A stretch of DNA of 64,000 bases from Spinellus fusiger (lineage: Eukaryota > Mucoromycota > Mucoromycetes > Mucorales > Phycomycetaceae): positions 1 through 64,000 of the forward strand of contig JALLLS010000081.1 of NCBI GenBank assembly GCA_025094145.1, in the 5' to 3' direction. The notes beneath the pieces were generated by a model, which was not told the origin of the DNA, did not search any database, and saw only the letters and a program-made list of their open reading frames with translations. Position 1 is the stretch's first letter. Every line of letters starts with the position of its first letter. A program made the translations under genes and the position numbers. This document shows positions 33,061 through 44,225 of this stretch, in pieces.

Positions 33061-34205
33061 AAGAACTGGATCCTAAACAGGTCTACATAGTCCACAGGCT
33101 ATCGGGTATTATATATACAGTTCAAAGTATTTTTTTTTATTTATGGGTGTTGATTGCTATTCGCGCATTGGGCATTTTAGCCACCCTATGAGATCGTTTG
33201 AAAAAAAAAGAATAAACATTGAAACACTTCAAATACATAAGTGAAAAAAATAATGCAAAGAGAGAAGAGACAGAAAGAAAAGAGAGTATAAAACCTCAAT
33301 GAGGGGAAAATAATGAAAATGAGTGGAAATGATGGTAAAATGAGAATTATGAATAGACATCCAAAAGGCCATAAAGTCAGCAAGGAAACCAGGACACCAA
33401 AAAGATAACCGTCATCCTGTGGCGATTCGAAATCCAACGAGGGATACTTAGAGCAACTCGGACAATCCTGAGGACACAAATACAGCAACTACACTAGCAG
33501 CTTCTGGCTTTGCTAAACGGGTTAATAATGGGTGGTAGAGGAGATATCAGATGAGAAGTGAGGATACAGCGTCTGTTGCTGCAGGAGTCTTTGCACTCTA
33601 TGGCGGCGTTGGCGTTCCCGCTCAACACACCCATCAGCAGCCTCAATGAGCAGGCTACCAGCTGATGGCTCTACCTTAAAGTCTCGAGTAGACGTGGCTC
33701 GATCAATGGCTTGCAGCAGTATTAGCAAACTGGGCCAAAGATCTCGCCATTTAACAAAAGACTTAACCGTGCGCGGCAGAAGATTTAGACAATAGTCAAT
33801 TGGATGAATGTCTTGTGGTGGTGCAGGAACTAAGAAGAACAAGAACGTGGAGCGTTCATAGTCAACGAATGTGCAAGTGAGAAAGTGGTCCCGATTGGCA
33901 GATGGGTGGCCACATTGGCAAGGAACTGAAGGTGTTGGTGGTAACCAAGCAATCCTCCATTTTAGTAGACGATGTCTTTCTTTGCGCGTGCACGGTAGTA
34001 GAAGAATTGGATCCCAAACAGGTCTACATAGTCCACGGGCTACCGTCACCAGCGGATTCTTGCCACGTACTAGACTAGTAATTTCACTTTGAAGACGTTT
34101 AAGATAAGCTACTTTTAATGGATATTTAGGAGGGTTGTGAGCCCGTTCTATTCTTTGAGCATTTTGCCAGAGTACATTGCCACGTAGCTTAATCCATCTG
34201 GCTTG
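33061..34205 (-). mobile_element. LINE 3' half in inverted orientation (fold-back)
   Basis: On the minus strand this segment encodes the C-terminal end of the same LINE type: its start repeats in reverse the residues WIKLRGNVLWQ to VARGLCR present at 32890-33050, then continues PVWDPILLLP and a terminal Cys-His motif CQCGHPSANRDHFLTC to a stop at 33522-33524. This is followed by a 3' UTR that matches 9645-9905. At 33041-33105 the two orientations meet in a near-palindrome (GTGGACTATGTAG ... CTACATAGTCCAC). A GGTATTATATATACAGT sequence occurs at both edges of the main inverted copy (33106-33122 and 34205-34222), consistent with a target-site duplication. Confidence 0.82.
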
Positions 34206-34217
34206 GTATTATATATA

Positions 34218-34595
34218 CAGTGGTTTGCGAAAATCTTAGGTATATTTTAAATCCAGACCGTAGTTTCACCTTTATTTTTATTTTATTTTATTAAACATTC
34301 TTGGTTTATCACCTTTTCATCCTAATGTCTGATTCACCTAAAGGCACTGAAAAACTCCCCGAGACCTCCTGGAGAAAAAAATAAATTGATAACTTTACTC
34401 GTCTCATTGTTCACGAGGCCACTGTAAATGGCATCAGTTAAATTGCTATTTCTGTTAAATTTAGAGTTAGTAAGCAGTTTATTTCCCATATTGTAAAAAG
34501 ATACAAGAAAACTGGATGTTTAAAAGCTAAAATAATCACCTAGATTAATTCTATTCTTAATGAGAAGGATGAGAGAGAGAGAGGTTGTATGCGAT
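34218..34595 (+). pseudogene. Decayed Tc1-like element, N-terminal remnant
   Basis: CAGTGG preceded by TA at 34216-34217 looks like a Tc1 terminus. About 100 bp later a broken frame reads MSDSPKGTEKLPE, a stop, NFTRLIVHEATVNG, another stop, and VSKQFISHIVKRYKKTGC, i.e. the N-terminal HTH of a Tc1 transposase with several stops. Similarity is lost after about 34595. Confidence 0.7.
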
Positions 34596-35317
34596 GTGGA
34601 AAGGAATTCATTCCAGATGTTTTATCCGAACTGAAGAGTAAAGGGACTAAGTGATAACAAGAATTTATCTAAAATTAAGTTGCCTTTATTTAGTGGAATA
34701 TCCAAATTGAGATTGTTTGGACAGGTAGATAACGAGACTGAACAAAGATGAATTTTATTGAGTGAAGAAATGTCCATTATTTATATTCTTTGTAGGTGTT
34801 TATCCTTCGGTGACCTCTATCTTATGGTAGTATTATTTTATATTCAACCTTATGGTTATTTCATTAGATAAACACTTCATTATTGAAACCATTAATTATT
34901 ATATGTCTTCACTTTAATTGATTCTGATAGGTCACTATTGTCCTTGTTAGGATTTATAGATGATGGTAGCTCTTGTTGAATGTCCGATGGTGCACTGAGC
35001 TTAGAAAGTTGATTTGTAGTTACGACCGATCAGTGGGATAATAGAGATTATTATGGTACTTGCGTGCACTCAAGCTTTCATAGAGGATTCTGATATTTCA
35101 AATCACACTAATCGTGTTGAACAATTCATGGAGAATCTTTAGATTGAGGTCGGAACATAACACAACTCTTCATATACTTTTCAATTGCCATGGTTACACT
35201 CTTATGCTTCCTGTAGTTAAACCTACGCATATGCTCTATTTTACTAATCAGTACTGTGCAATTGATTAGTGCTACTTTTGTTAGACATGTCTCTGTATTG
35301 ATTCTGGACACAACACT
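34596..35317. other. AT-rich DNA between transposon remnants
   Basis: No coding similarity is seen. The junction with Tc1 copy B at 35318 is abrupt and has no terminal repeat. Confidence 0.5.
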
Positions 35318-36288
35318 AGACAATGGATCAGCTTCGCAAGCAGATGACCACCCAAGTATGCATGAATGAACACTTATAGAAAAATGATGAAAAAACCTGG
35401 CCTGTTTTATTGTAGGGTGATTAAGAAACCTTCCCCCACCAACAAGCACAAGAAGTTGAGGATTGCTTGGGCCAAGGCCCACCTTTGCTGGACTAAGAAA
35501 GACTGGAAGACAGTCATCTGGTCCGATGAGTCAAAGTACCAGTTGATGAGGACCAACAGCTGCAACAGAGTGGTGAGCAAGAAGGAGGGGCTGCTCCCAA
35601 ATAACATCAAGCCCACCATGAAGTTTGGTGGTGGTAGTAGTGTAATGGTGTGGGGTTCCTTCTCTGGTGAAGGTGTAGGAAGGCTGGTGCCTGTGAAGGA
35701 CAGTATAGACAGTAGAAGATACATTGAGATCTTAAAAGAGAATTACTGCCCTGATATGGCTCAACTCAAGGCACTGAATTCAGAAGTAAATTATATTCTT
35801 CAAGAGTACAATGCCAGCTGCTATAAGAGTAAAGAATCCAGGATGTGGGAGGCACAAAGGGGGATTGTCATTATGGAGGGGTGGCCCTCAAAAAGCCCCG
35901 ACCTCAACCCCATAGAGAATTTATGGGAGGAGATTGACAGGGCAATAGGAAAGAGGATGACCCCAAGAAGTACTCTACAAGATTTGGAGGTGCTCTTGTT
36001 AGAAGAATGGGAGAATATTCCCAAGGATATTACAGACACTCTCATTAACAGCATGGGGCGGAGATCTAAGACTGTTATAGAGGCCAAGGGTGAAAACCCT
36101 TATTATTTGGTGTTTCCACCCAATAAATCTGTATATATTATCCTGCTGACCTTCTTTATACTTCATCCAATTTTCAAGTATTTACTGTGTGTTTAATGTA
36201 TGTTTTTATGACAAAGAATAAGTACCTCCTATTACAGAAGCATACCGGGACATGAAAAAAGTGTCCCTAATTATTTTGAAAGCCACTG
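35318..36288 (+). mobile_element. Tc1/mariner-like transposon, copy B (5'-truncated, inverted relative to copy A)
   Basis: It encodes the last 276 codons of the same transposase (35366-36196); the translated protein is identical to copy A over this whole length, including the Asp-to-Tyr change at the second catalytic position (QEYNA). The right end has the TIR and TA (36289-36290). The left part is missing, and about 22-24 extra bases interrupt it near 35346-35368 inside an ATGA duplication. Near identity between both copies indicates a very recent duplication or gene conversion. Confidence 0.9.
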
Positions 36289-36392
36289 TAGTCATAACCA
36301 ATTGAATTTAATACTTGCTGAAAATTTAATAAAAAAAACTTTTTTTTGTATAAAACTCTTCTTCTTTATAAATATTATTAAACCAACACAAC

Positions 36393-37428
36393 ATGTCAGA
36401 TACATATTCAAAAACTTACACTCATGGAGAATCTATTACCTGCTGAGGGCTGGATTAAATCTGACTGTCATTGAAAGTATAGTTGAGATGATAAAGTCCA
36501 CAGTTCAAGATATTATAAGAAACATCAAAGAGCGTGGGTCACTATTACATTTAAAGAGTCGCGGAAAACATAGAAAATCCAGTAAGAGGGACTTTGGACA
36601 CTTGGAAGGTGTTATTAGAAAGGGTTCATTTGCCTCATATAATCAGCTGAAATTGGAAATGTTGAGGTTTGAAATGGATATATGTAGAAACAGTATGATC
36701 ATCTACTGCAATTAATTAGGGTTTGAATTATTTTCTCCAGCTCATAAGCCAGCCTTAACTGAGAAACACAAGAAGAAACGGCTTCGTTAATCTAAAGAAC
36801 ATGTCAATTGGACGAACGACCAATGGAAAGGTGTCATTTGTTCTGATGAATCCAGGTACACCTTGAAAGAGAACGACGGAGGTGTCCATATCATCAGAGA
36901 AGTTAATGAACACTATGATTAGTATCATAATGTTCCAATAACGAAGTTTAGTGGTGGTAGGGTCATGATTTGGAGCTGTTTTTGGGTAGGTAGATTTGGC
37001 CCATGAGTCTATGTTAATGGCACTGTAAACCAAGATGAATATATCAAAATTTGGCTGGTGAGTTCCATCTTTGGTTCTTAGAATTGCATCAGAAAGATGA
37101 CAGGGAGTTTCTGTTACAAGAATAAGGTGCTAGCTGTCATACTGGGGCCTATGCCAGATGGTAGAATGAGACACATCAGATTCGAGGCTTTGAGTACTAG
37201 CCTACACAAATACCTGACTTAACTCCGACTGAACACGTCTGGTGGGCATTGGAAAGACAAATTGAATAAAGAAGAGTACTTATTACCAATATTGAAAGTT
37301 TGAATAGTCTAACTGCAGAAGAGTGTGAGAGAGTTGATGTTGAAATTACACAAAAATTAGTTCAAAGTATGACAGATAAATGCCAGGGAGTCATTGGTAT
37401 CAAATATAGCCCAACAAAATACTAATTC
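36393..37428 (+). pseudogene. Second Tc1/IS630-family transposase, heavily decayed
   Basis: Starting with MSDTYSKTYTHGESIT at 36393 and ending SPTKY at 37428, fragments in shifting frames read KPALTEKHKKKRL, VICSDESRYTL (first Asp), FSGGRVMIWSCF, VNGTVNQDEYIKIW, and PDLTPTEHVWWALERQIE (third catalytic acid block). At least five stops or shifts interrupt it. This is a different subfamily from copies A and B. Confidence 0.78.
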
Positions 37429-39885
37429 TTATTAATTTTCTATTTTCAATAAATAAAGATATTGAGCTTTGTTATGCTTAAGTTTGAAGCCTCTTGATCA
37501 AATTTAAAGTGTTTTATTTGATGTTGAACATGGCCTATCTATTTTGTCTTAGTATCCATTTTCAAAAAGTTACATTCAATTGGGTGTGACTGTATATGAA
37601 TATATGATAGGTTTTCAGTATACTTCTATAGCTCTTTCAGAATAACAATAATAATGGTACTTCAAAACTAATAAGAAAGCATTGGATTAGGTGGCTATAT
37701 GAGAGTGACGATGAAGAGGACTGTGTTGGTTTTGTAGACTTTTATTAATGCAGATGATTATTTCGCCGACTCTTTACTATTATTACATACACATCGTCAT
37801 CATATCAATGGTATATTATATTTTTATGCTATCATATTGATGTGAGTTTGAGGGATAGTTATAAATTAAAATGAATTATGGCTCTTAAATTAATACTAAA
37901 ATGAGACAAGAGACACATAATGTACGGTACTGTTGATAGTAGCAACTCTTTGTACTCTGTGGGTGATTGCGGACAGTACTCCGACTGTATGATTGGAATC
38001 TCCTTTTAAACCAATGGCAGACATGGTCTTTTCTGATGATTACATCATCCCACACCACACATACCTCTATTATAGATACCCTCCTATCTTTCTGCCCTTT
38101 CACAAAGTCAACCATGAAAATAGACTCATTATAGTTATACATGAAATAAACAGTCTCTGTCATGGCCATGTCTTTTACACCAGCTAGATGATAATCAATC
38201 AAAAAGCAAAACCCCTTTCCAAAGCCAAACCACATAGGTATCTATTTGCAAATTTAACTAAAAGGCAACAAAAACTGCAAAATCATTTCCATTTCTTTTT
38301 TTCTCAGGAAAAAATAGAATGCTGGTGTGTTTACTGTCCAAAGCAAAGAAGACGGTTTGATTGAGTGTAATTAATTTACATTTTTTTCTCTTCTTTTTCA
38401 TCTACCTCGAGTATACATGTACAAATAATAAATACCAAGTGTGATGGTAGAACATCTATAAAAATTTAGCCTCGCATAGAAGTTGAAGTTAAATGGCATC
38501 TTCTAGTTCATTACTTATGTATAAAAATAACATAGGTTGTTTGATATGAACTTATTTTGTAGATATTAAGTTGAGAATTGTGTATAGATAAACTTATTAA
38601 GAGTGCCTGCTAGTGTACTGTTTATTATTTTAGTATGGATTAGTTACCGATAGTTGATATCACAAAGAATATCTATCACTTTAATACACTAGCCTAAAGG
38701 CAAGTTGTTGGTAGTATCAGCCTCTCAAGAGGATTTACATTGTTTTAGAATATCTTTAAGAAATAGTCATTTTGATAGTTGTTTTTCTATTATTTTTTTC
38801 CCTGTTGATAGATAAATATATAAGTAGTCAGCAGAACATCATGACAACATTATTTTTTTAATACATTTTTCATTTTTTAGGTCTTACTTTTCAATAGTAA
38901 AGGTCGAGTCATAGCTATATATTATTCACTTTAAGAATACTATTGGAGATTTTAAAAAATAATCTTTAAACCTAACACAAAATACAGACACAAGTGCAAC
39001 AATAGTAGTAAGAGACATACAGTAAGCTTAAGTACAAGATGGTATTTCAATAGGGACCCAAAGGTTAGATGAAGAATTCTAAAACAGTTGGTCTCTTTAA
39101 TATATTTCCGAGAACCAAAGTTCATAAGTTAAGGTATTTTAAACTGAATTATTACTACCATTGGATAAAAGGCATAAATACATTTGATACTATCTCCACA
39201 TGCATTGTTGATTATATATACTATATGTGGTTTATGGCATTATATTCTGTTGATATATTGAAGTTTAGTCTTGACTATTCTTAGATAATCTCTTCTTTTT
39301 ATTATTATTATTCCATCCAGATATTCCTCCAAACCTACTTCCAATTCATTGGGATGTATAAGCCTGTTTTAACACTCATGCCTATAATCTATCCAAGTAA
39401 ATACGATATATCTACTCTTCTTCTTATATCAAACTTAAAGATCAAACTACCCAAAGAAAAAAGGCTAACTTTGTTAGAGTTGTGAATTGATGAATAATCT
39501 CATTAAACATAATAATACACCAGTGATATCTCTACTCTTTCCACTTCCATATTCCACACACAGTGTGCACTATAGAGTACATATTTACATAGAATGTCTA
39601 GCAGACCTTTTCCTTTGCTTCAGTATTAGCTCAAAGGACGCTCATAGCACTAAGAAAGAGCCCCTTCGTACAAAGGAATTTCAATTCTTTGGTTTCACAT
39701 ACAATGCCGATAGTAGCTATACTCAAAGAAGCCGAGCAAAGAGACGCAGCAAACAGCCTGTCCTCAAATTCATACTCAATCACCAGTAAGCATAAGACAA
39801 AAATAGAAACAGTGCAATATGGACTCAATACTGCGTTTACAGTTTTAATGAAAGATACTTTATTGCATCGAGATCAGTAGATAGT
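37429..39885. other. AT-rich gene-free DNA
   Basis: No conserved coding sequence. The minus-strand frame at 37885-38235 (116 codons) and frames at 39487-39880 are open by length but have no recognised domain; the former is relatively rich in charged residues and could be an old coding remnant. Confidence 0.5.
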
Positions 39886-40559
39886 TTATGATCTGGGCTT
39901 CTCCTTCTTCTCCTTGTAAAGAGCAAGAAGAGACACACCAGCCACCTTGACAACCTTGAAACGGACACCAGGAATATCACCAATAGCACGACCCTTACGA
40001 CCGAAACCAGCAATCAACACCTCGTCGTTCTCATCAACAAAGTTCAAACAACCATCATTGGGGACGAAAGCAGTGACCTTTTTGCCGTTCTTGATCAACT
40101 GAACACGGACACACTTACGAATAGCAGAGTTAGGCTGCTTGGCTTCAACACCAATCTTTTCAAGGACGATACCCTTGGCGTGGGAAGCACCACCAAAGGG
40201 GTTGGAGCGGAAAGCAGTACCAAGAGCTCTCTTCTTGTACTGTTTGTCGGCCCAGCGTTGTTCACGACGGTGGTTGCGCAATTTACGAGCAGCGTTCAAT
40301 CCTCTGGGCTGTCCCTTACCTGTAAATCACACATTACATATTAGTCAAGGGATCTCTTTATTGTTATTGAATGTGGGTTGCTCAGTGGGGTTGACAAGTA
40401 AGTTGTAGGAATATTAAGATGGATAGTCTTTCTCTTTATCCATCCATCTCCGTTTTACCCATCCATCCATCTCTCTCTTATCCACCCATCCATCCATTGA
40501 ACTTGTCATCCCTCCACTGAGTGTATAATCACTGCATTGAGCAACATTGACTTACCCAT
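39886..40559 (-). CDS. RPS23: 40S ribosomal protein uS12 (Rps23)
   Basis: Exon 1 is only four bases (40556-40559, ATG plus G). A 236-nt intron follows, then exon 2 at 39886-40319; 145 aa starting [19 protein letters not shown]. uS12 lies at the decoding centre. The diagnostic loop [20 protein letters not shown] and the [10 protein letters not shown] and [30 protein letters not shown] blocks are intact, including the Pro of the PNSA loop that is hydroxylated in eukaryotes. A tiny first exon with a long first intron is common for ribosomal-protein genes, and the intron may be regulatory. Length matches the family. Confidence 0.97.
40437..40501. repeat. CCATCCATC-type repeat in the RPS23 intron
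   Basis: Imperfect (CATC)n/(CCAT)n units (ATCCATCCATCTC, CCCATCCATCCATC, CCACCCATCCATCC) within the intron of RPS23. Confidence 0.7.
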
Positions 40560-40721
40560 GATGCTAAGTCTTTTTACGTAGAAGAAGGTGCTTAGGGTTC
40601 AAAGCACAGGACCAATATTAAGCCCTCGAACAGGCAAGTCACAAATTACACTTCTCTTTTAAGAATTAAAATTCCGACTTGGAGGGAAGAAGGATTTATT
40701 GTAGTGACTATTTTACTATCT

Positions 40722-43522
40722 TTACTTCTTGGCCTTATCAGCCTTCTCCTTCTTTGGCTTCTCAGCCTTTTTGTTCTCGGTCTTTTTGTTATCATCAGCC
40801 TTGGAGGCAATAGAAGCGGCCTTTCCATCAGGAATTAGAATGAAGATGGCAGGAGTGTCAGCGGTGGCTTCAGCATCAAGAATATAGTAGCCCTTGCGCT
40901 CAAACTGTATAATATCGCCCTTCTTCAAGTCCTTGATATTGGCATCAGCAATAGCAAAGGTCTTGAACTCAGTCACTGGTGTAATGAGGTCCTTGAGATC
41001 ATCACCTTCTTCAACCTTCTTCTTGTTGATCAGATAGTCATAGTCCACCAATACAGCATCCACCAATTCCTCACCAAAGGACAGCCAAGTGATCTTCTTC
41101 TTAGTCTTCTTAAAGTCACCCTCAAGATGAAGTTCGAAATCAATGTGGGATACATGGCCACTCTCATCCTTCTCAATCTTACGAACAAAGACATTTCCCC
41201 AATCCATAAGAGTCAACTATAAAAACAATAATAATGAGACGAGTTTCTTATGTTCATTTTTCTTTTTCTTTCTTTCTTTTACCTCTTCTCCAATCTCAAG
41301 AGTCTTGGCATCTTCTTGTTCAAGGATAATCTTGTTGGAATAAGTGGTGGTCTTCATACCAATGGCAGGGTTCTTCTTGTGTCTAAGGGCCTGTTTGCCT
41401 TCAGGAGTAGCAGGTGCACCGCTGATGGTACAGTGAACAACACCTTCCTTCACCACAGCAGTGTGTCGTGGAGCCACAGGATCAATGACTTTTTTGTTCA
41501 TAGCCCAGAGCTTATCCCACTCCAACATAAGACTGTTTTGAGAAGCACCTTGCATAAGGATATATTCCTTTAATGCAGGAATAGTCATACCACGACGACG
41601 AATACCTATGCAATGATGAGATGACATTAATATACATACATACATACATATATACAAATACATTTATATTTATATTTATATTCTACTTACCTCTGACAGT
41701 AGGGAAACGAGGATCATCCCAGCCAGTCACATGGTTGTTATCAACAAACCATTGGAGTTTTCTCTTGGACAAGAGTGTGTAGACAAAGTTTACACGGCTA
41801 AAGTCCCAGATATTCACCTTACGAAGGGCGAGTTTCTCAATCATCCAGTGGTACTGGGGATTACGATCACGGTACTCATTGGTTCTTAATGCATGGGTAA
41901 CGCCTTCCACACTATCAACAATAGGACAGGCAAAGTCATAGGTAGGGTAGATCTTCCACTTATCACCTGTGTGATGGTGAGGAGTGACATTGCAGCGATA
42001 GATGACAGGATCACGCAGAGTGCCATTGGTGCTGTCATAGCATATCTTTGCACGAAGACAGTATTTAAGACCCTACAAATAAAGAATGAATACAACGAAC
42101 AGCATTTCTATGCCCTACCTCTGTAGTAGCACTCTTCATCTTCTCAAAGTTGGCCAAGTTCTCTTCAACCGAGGCATCACGGCACTTGGAAGCAACACAA
42201 CGGATACGCTCATCACGCATAGTTTCCATATCAGTGTCATCACAGTAAGCATCGCCCTGCTTGATAAGTTGGAGAGCAAGTTCATAAATCTGATCAAAGA
42301 AATCTGAAGTGTGAGACACATAAGTAGAAGTAACACCAATAAGAGCGAGATCTTCCTTGATGGATTCCTCGAATTCAGTCTTTTCCTTGCTAGGGTTGGT
42401 GTCATCAAAACGAATGATAAGCTTGCCATTGTAGGTGTCGGCAAAGTACTGGTTCAGAAGAGCAGCCTTGGCGTGTCCAATGTGGAGATAACCACTGGGC
42501 TCTGGGGGGAAACGGGTGACAATGGAGCCCATGACGGCGTCCGTAAGGCCAATATCAAATTTGCCCTGTTCATTGGACTTGGCCTAGGACAATGGATAGA
42601 AAGCAGAAAGAGAATTGGGTTGTTAATGTGATGTCCTATAAATTCCTATCTCTATCCTTATCTATGCCTGCAGTACCTTGACCTTCTCCTGCTTCTGAAG
42701 ACCAGCAATGGCACTTTCTGTGGCAGCAAGAGTGCCAATGTGGTCATACCAGCGTCCAAGATAGACACCCAAGGATTCCTTCTTTGTCTTTACAATACGA
42801 GCAAAGACAGGAGAGCCTAGATTCCATACCAATTGATTGTATAAGCAACATGATGTTCTGTGATGAACATTCTACTCTTACCTCTCAAAGCACCCCATAC
42901 TACGAAATCAGCCAATGTGAGCTGGTAACCCACGATATAGGAGCGTAGAGTCAAATGTTTGTTGAGTTCTTTAAATATACTATCCAAGACTTTGAAGTCG
43001 CTGGTGGCAAGCTTAGACTCAGCAATATCAAGCCATTGATCCACCTAAGAATGTTTTAGCCTCGTGTTTCTTCTTTTTTTTTTCTTTCTTTTTTTCTTTC
43101 TTTCTTTCTTTCTCTTTTCTCTTTTTCATAAGTGTATTACCAAAGTAGAGATAATAGGGTCCTTGGTGTTATACAAAGCAGACTCGGGATAAACTCTTCC
43201 AAAGAGACGAGCAATAGCGTTGGTAGTAGTATAACTCTCACTGTACACTGTATCAGTCTATAGTGTTTCTTTTCTTTTTCTTAATGGTACTAACCCATTG
43301 TATTTTACAGCAGCAGCAGCACCCTTTTCACTCTCGAGGGTTTTTCCGTCAAAGTACTCAACAGCAACAGCACTGGGTTGAAGGGCGTTTATATGTGCAG
43401 CAACAGCAAGCACACCTAAAGGGCATACATAAGACGCGACAGAAGACCACCCCTAATCATCATCAGTCCTTACCATGGCTAATAGGAGATGCCTTTGAGG
43501 CAACTGTAAGTTGAAACGACAT
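40722..43522 (-). CDS. GUS1: Cytosolic glutamyl-tRNA synthetase
   Basis: Nine exons, 43474-43522, 43295-43415, 43141-43240, 42882-43044, 42677-42816, 42119-42583, 41691-42072, 41283-41605, 40722-41216; 745 aa. It charges tRNA-Glu with glutamate. An N-terminal GST-like domain (to about residue 170, [22 protein letters not shown]) docks to Arc1-type cofactors in yeast. The class I catalytic core has the HIGH motif in [31 protein letters not shown] and the KMSKS-equivalent LLSKRKL. The beta-barrel anticodon domain is followed by a Lys-rich tail ([13 protein letters not shown]). Intron 2 (43241-43294) needs the second downstream AG to keep frame ([15 protein letters not shown]). The Lys tail may aid tRNA binding. 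Confidence 0.95.
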
Positions 43523-44225
43523 GACAGTGGCAAGAAAAAGCCAAGAACGAAGCTTATTTTAACTAATGAAAAGAAATAAAAAAAAGTGTGACTCTCTTTT
43601 ATGATGACTCTGCCCGGTGGATTATGTTTTTAAGGGCAGAGCACATTTAAGATGCATAACAGTACAGGAGTAGTTCTATAGAGAAGCAGTCTTAGTTGTA
43701 AACAATCATAGGAATTTATATTGATATATCCATTGTTGTATTTTCTAAATATCATTTCTCTATACCTGAGCTATAAATTAACACAATAGTATCAGAAGAA
43801 TTTGGTATCTGTATATTATCAGCGACATCAGATGTATCTATTGATGATCCCTAAAAAAACATATTTGTGGTCTGGAGAGAATATGCTTTTATGAGACTAT
43901 TTAGATATGTAGATAAAATAAATAAATGAACAGCTATATACATAAGATTCAATTGATATTCTCCTATCATAGATGCTAATAATATAAGGTATACATATCT
44001 AGGATAACAATCAACCCTCATAGTATAATAACAAGTAATGACTATGTTGTGTTATAGTAATTAGTAACTTTAGAATCATCATCACTCTTAGTATGAAGAT
44101 AGAGTGGAGAAAACAGAGAGATTAGTTAAGAATTTTGTGTGATCCACAGCATAGCTAACTCTATCCTTTTTATTATGCAAGAAATACTCTTTTCTGTAAT
44201 CACCAATATCATTGTGTACTCATTC
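43523..44225. other. Intergenic, GUS1 upstream / COG4 downstream
   Basis: AT-rich DNA of about 700 bp with no coding signal. It should contain the GUS1 promoter and the COG4 polyadenylation region. Confidence 0.5.

Noticed and set aside
36755..37033. Minus-strand 92-codon frame
   Set aside because: Antisense to the decayed Tc1-like transposase.
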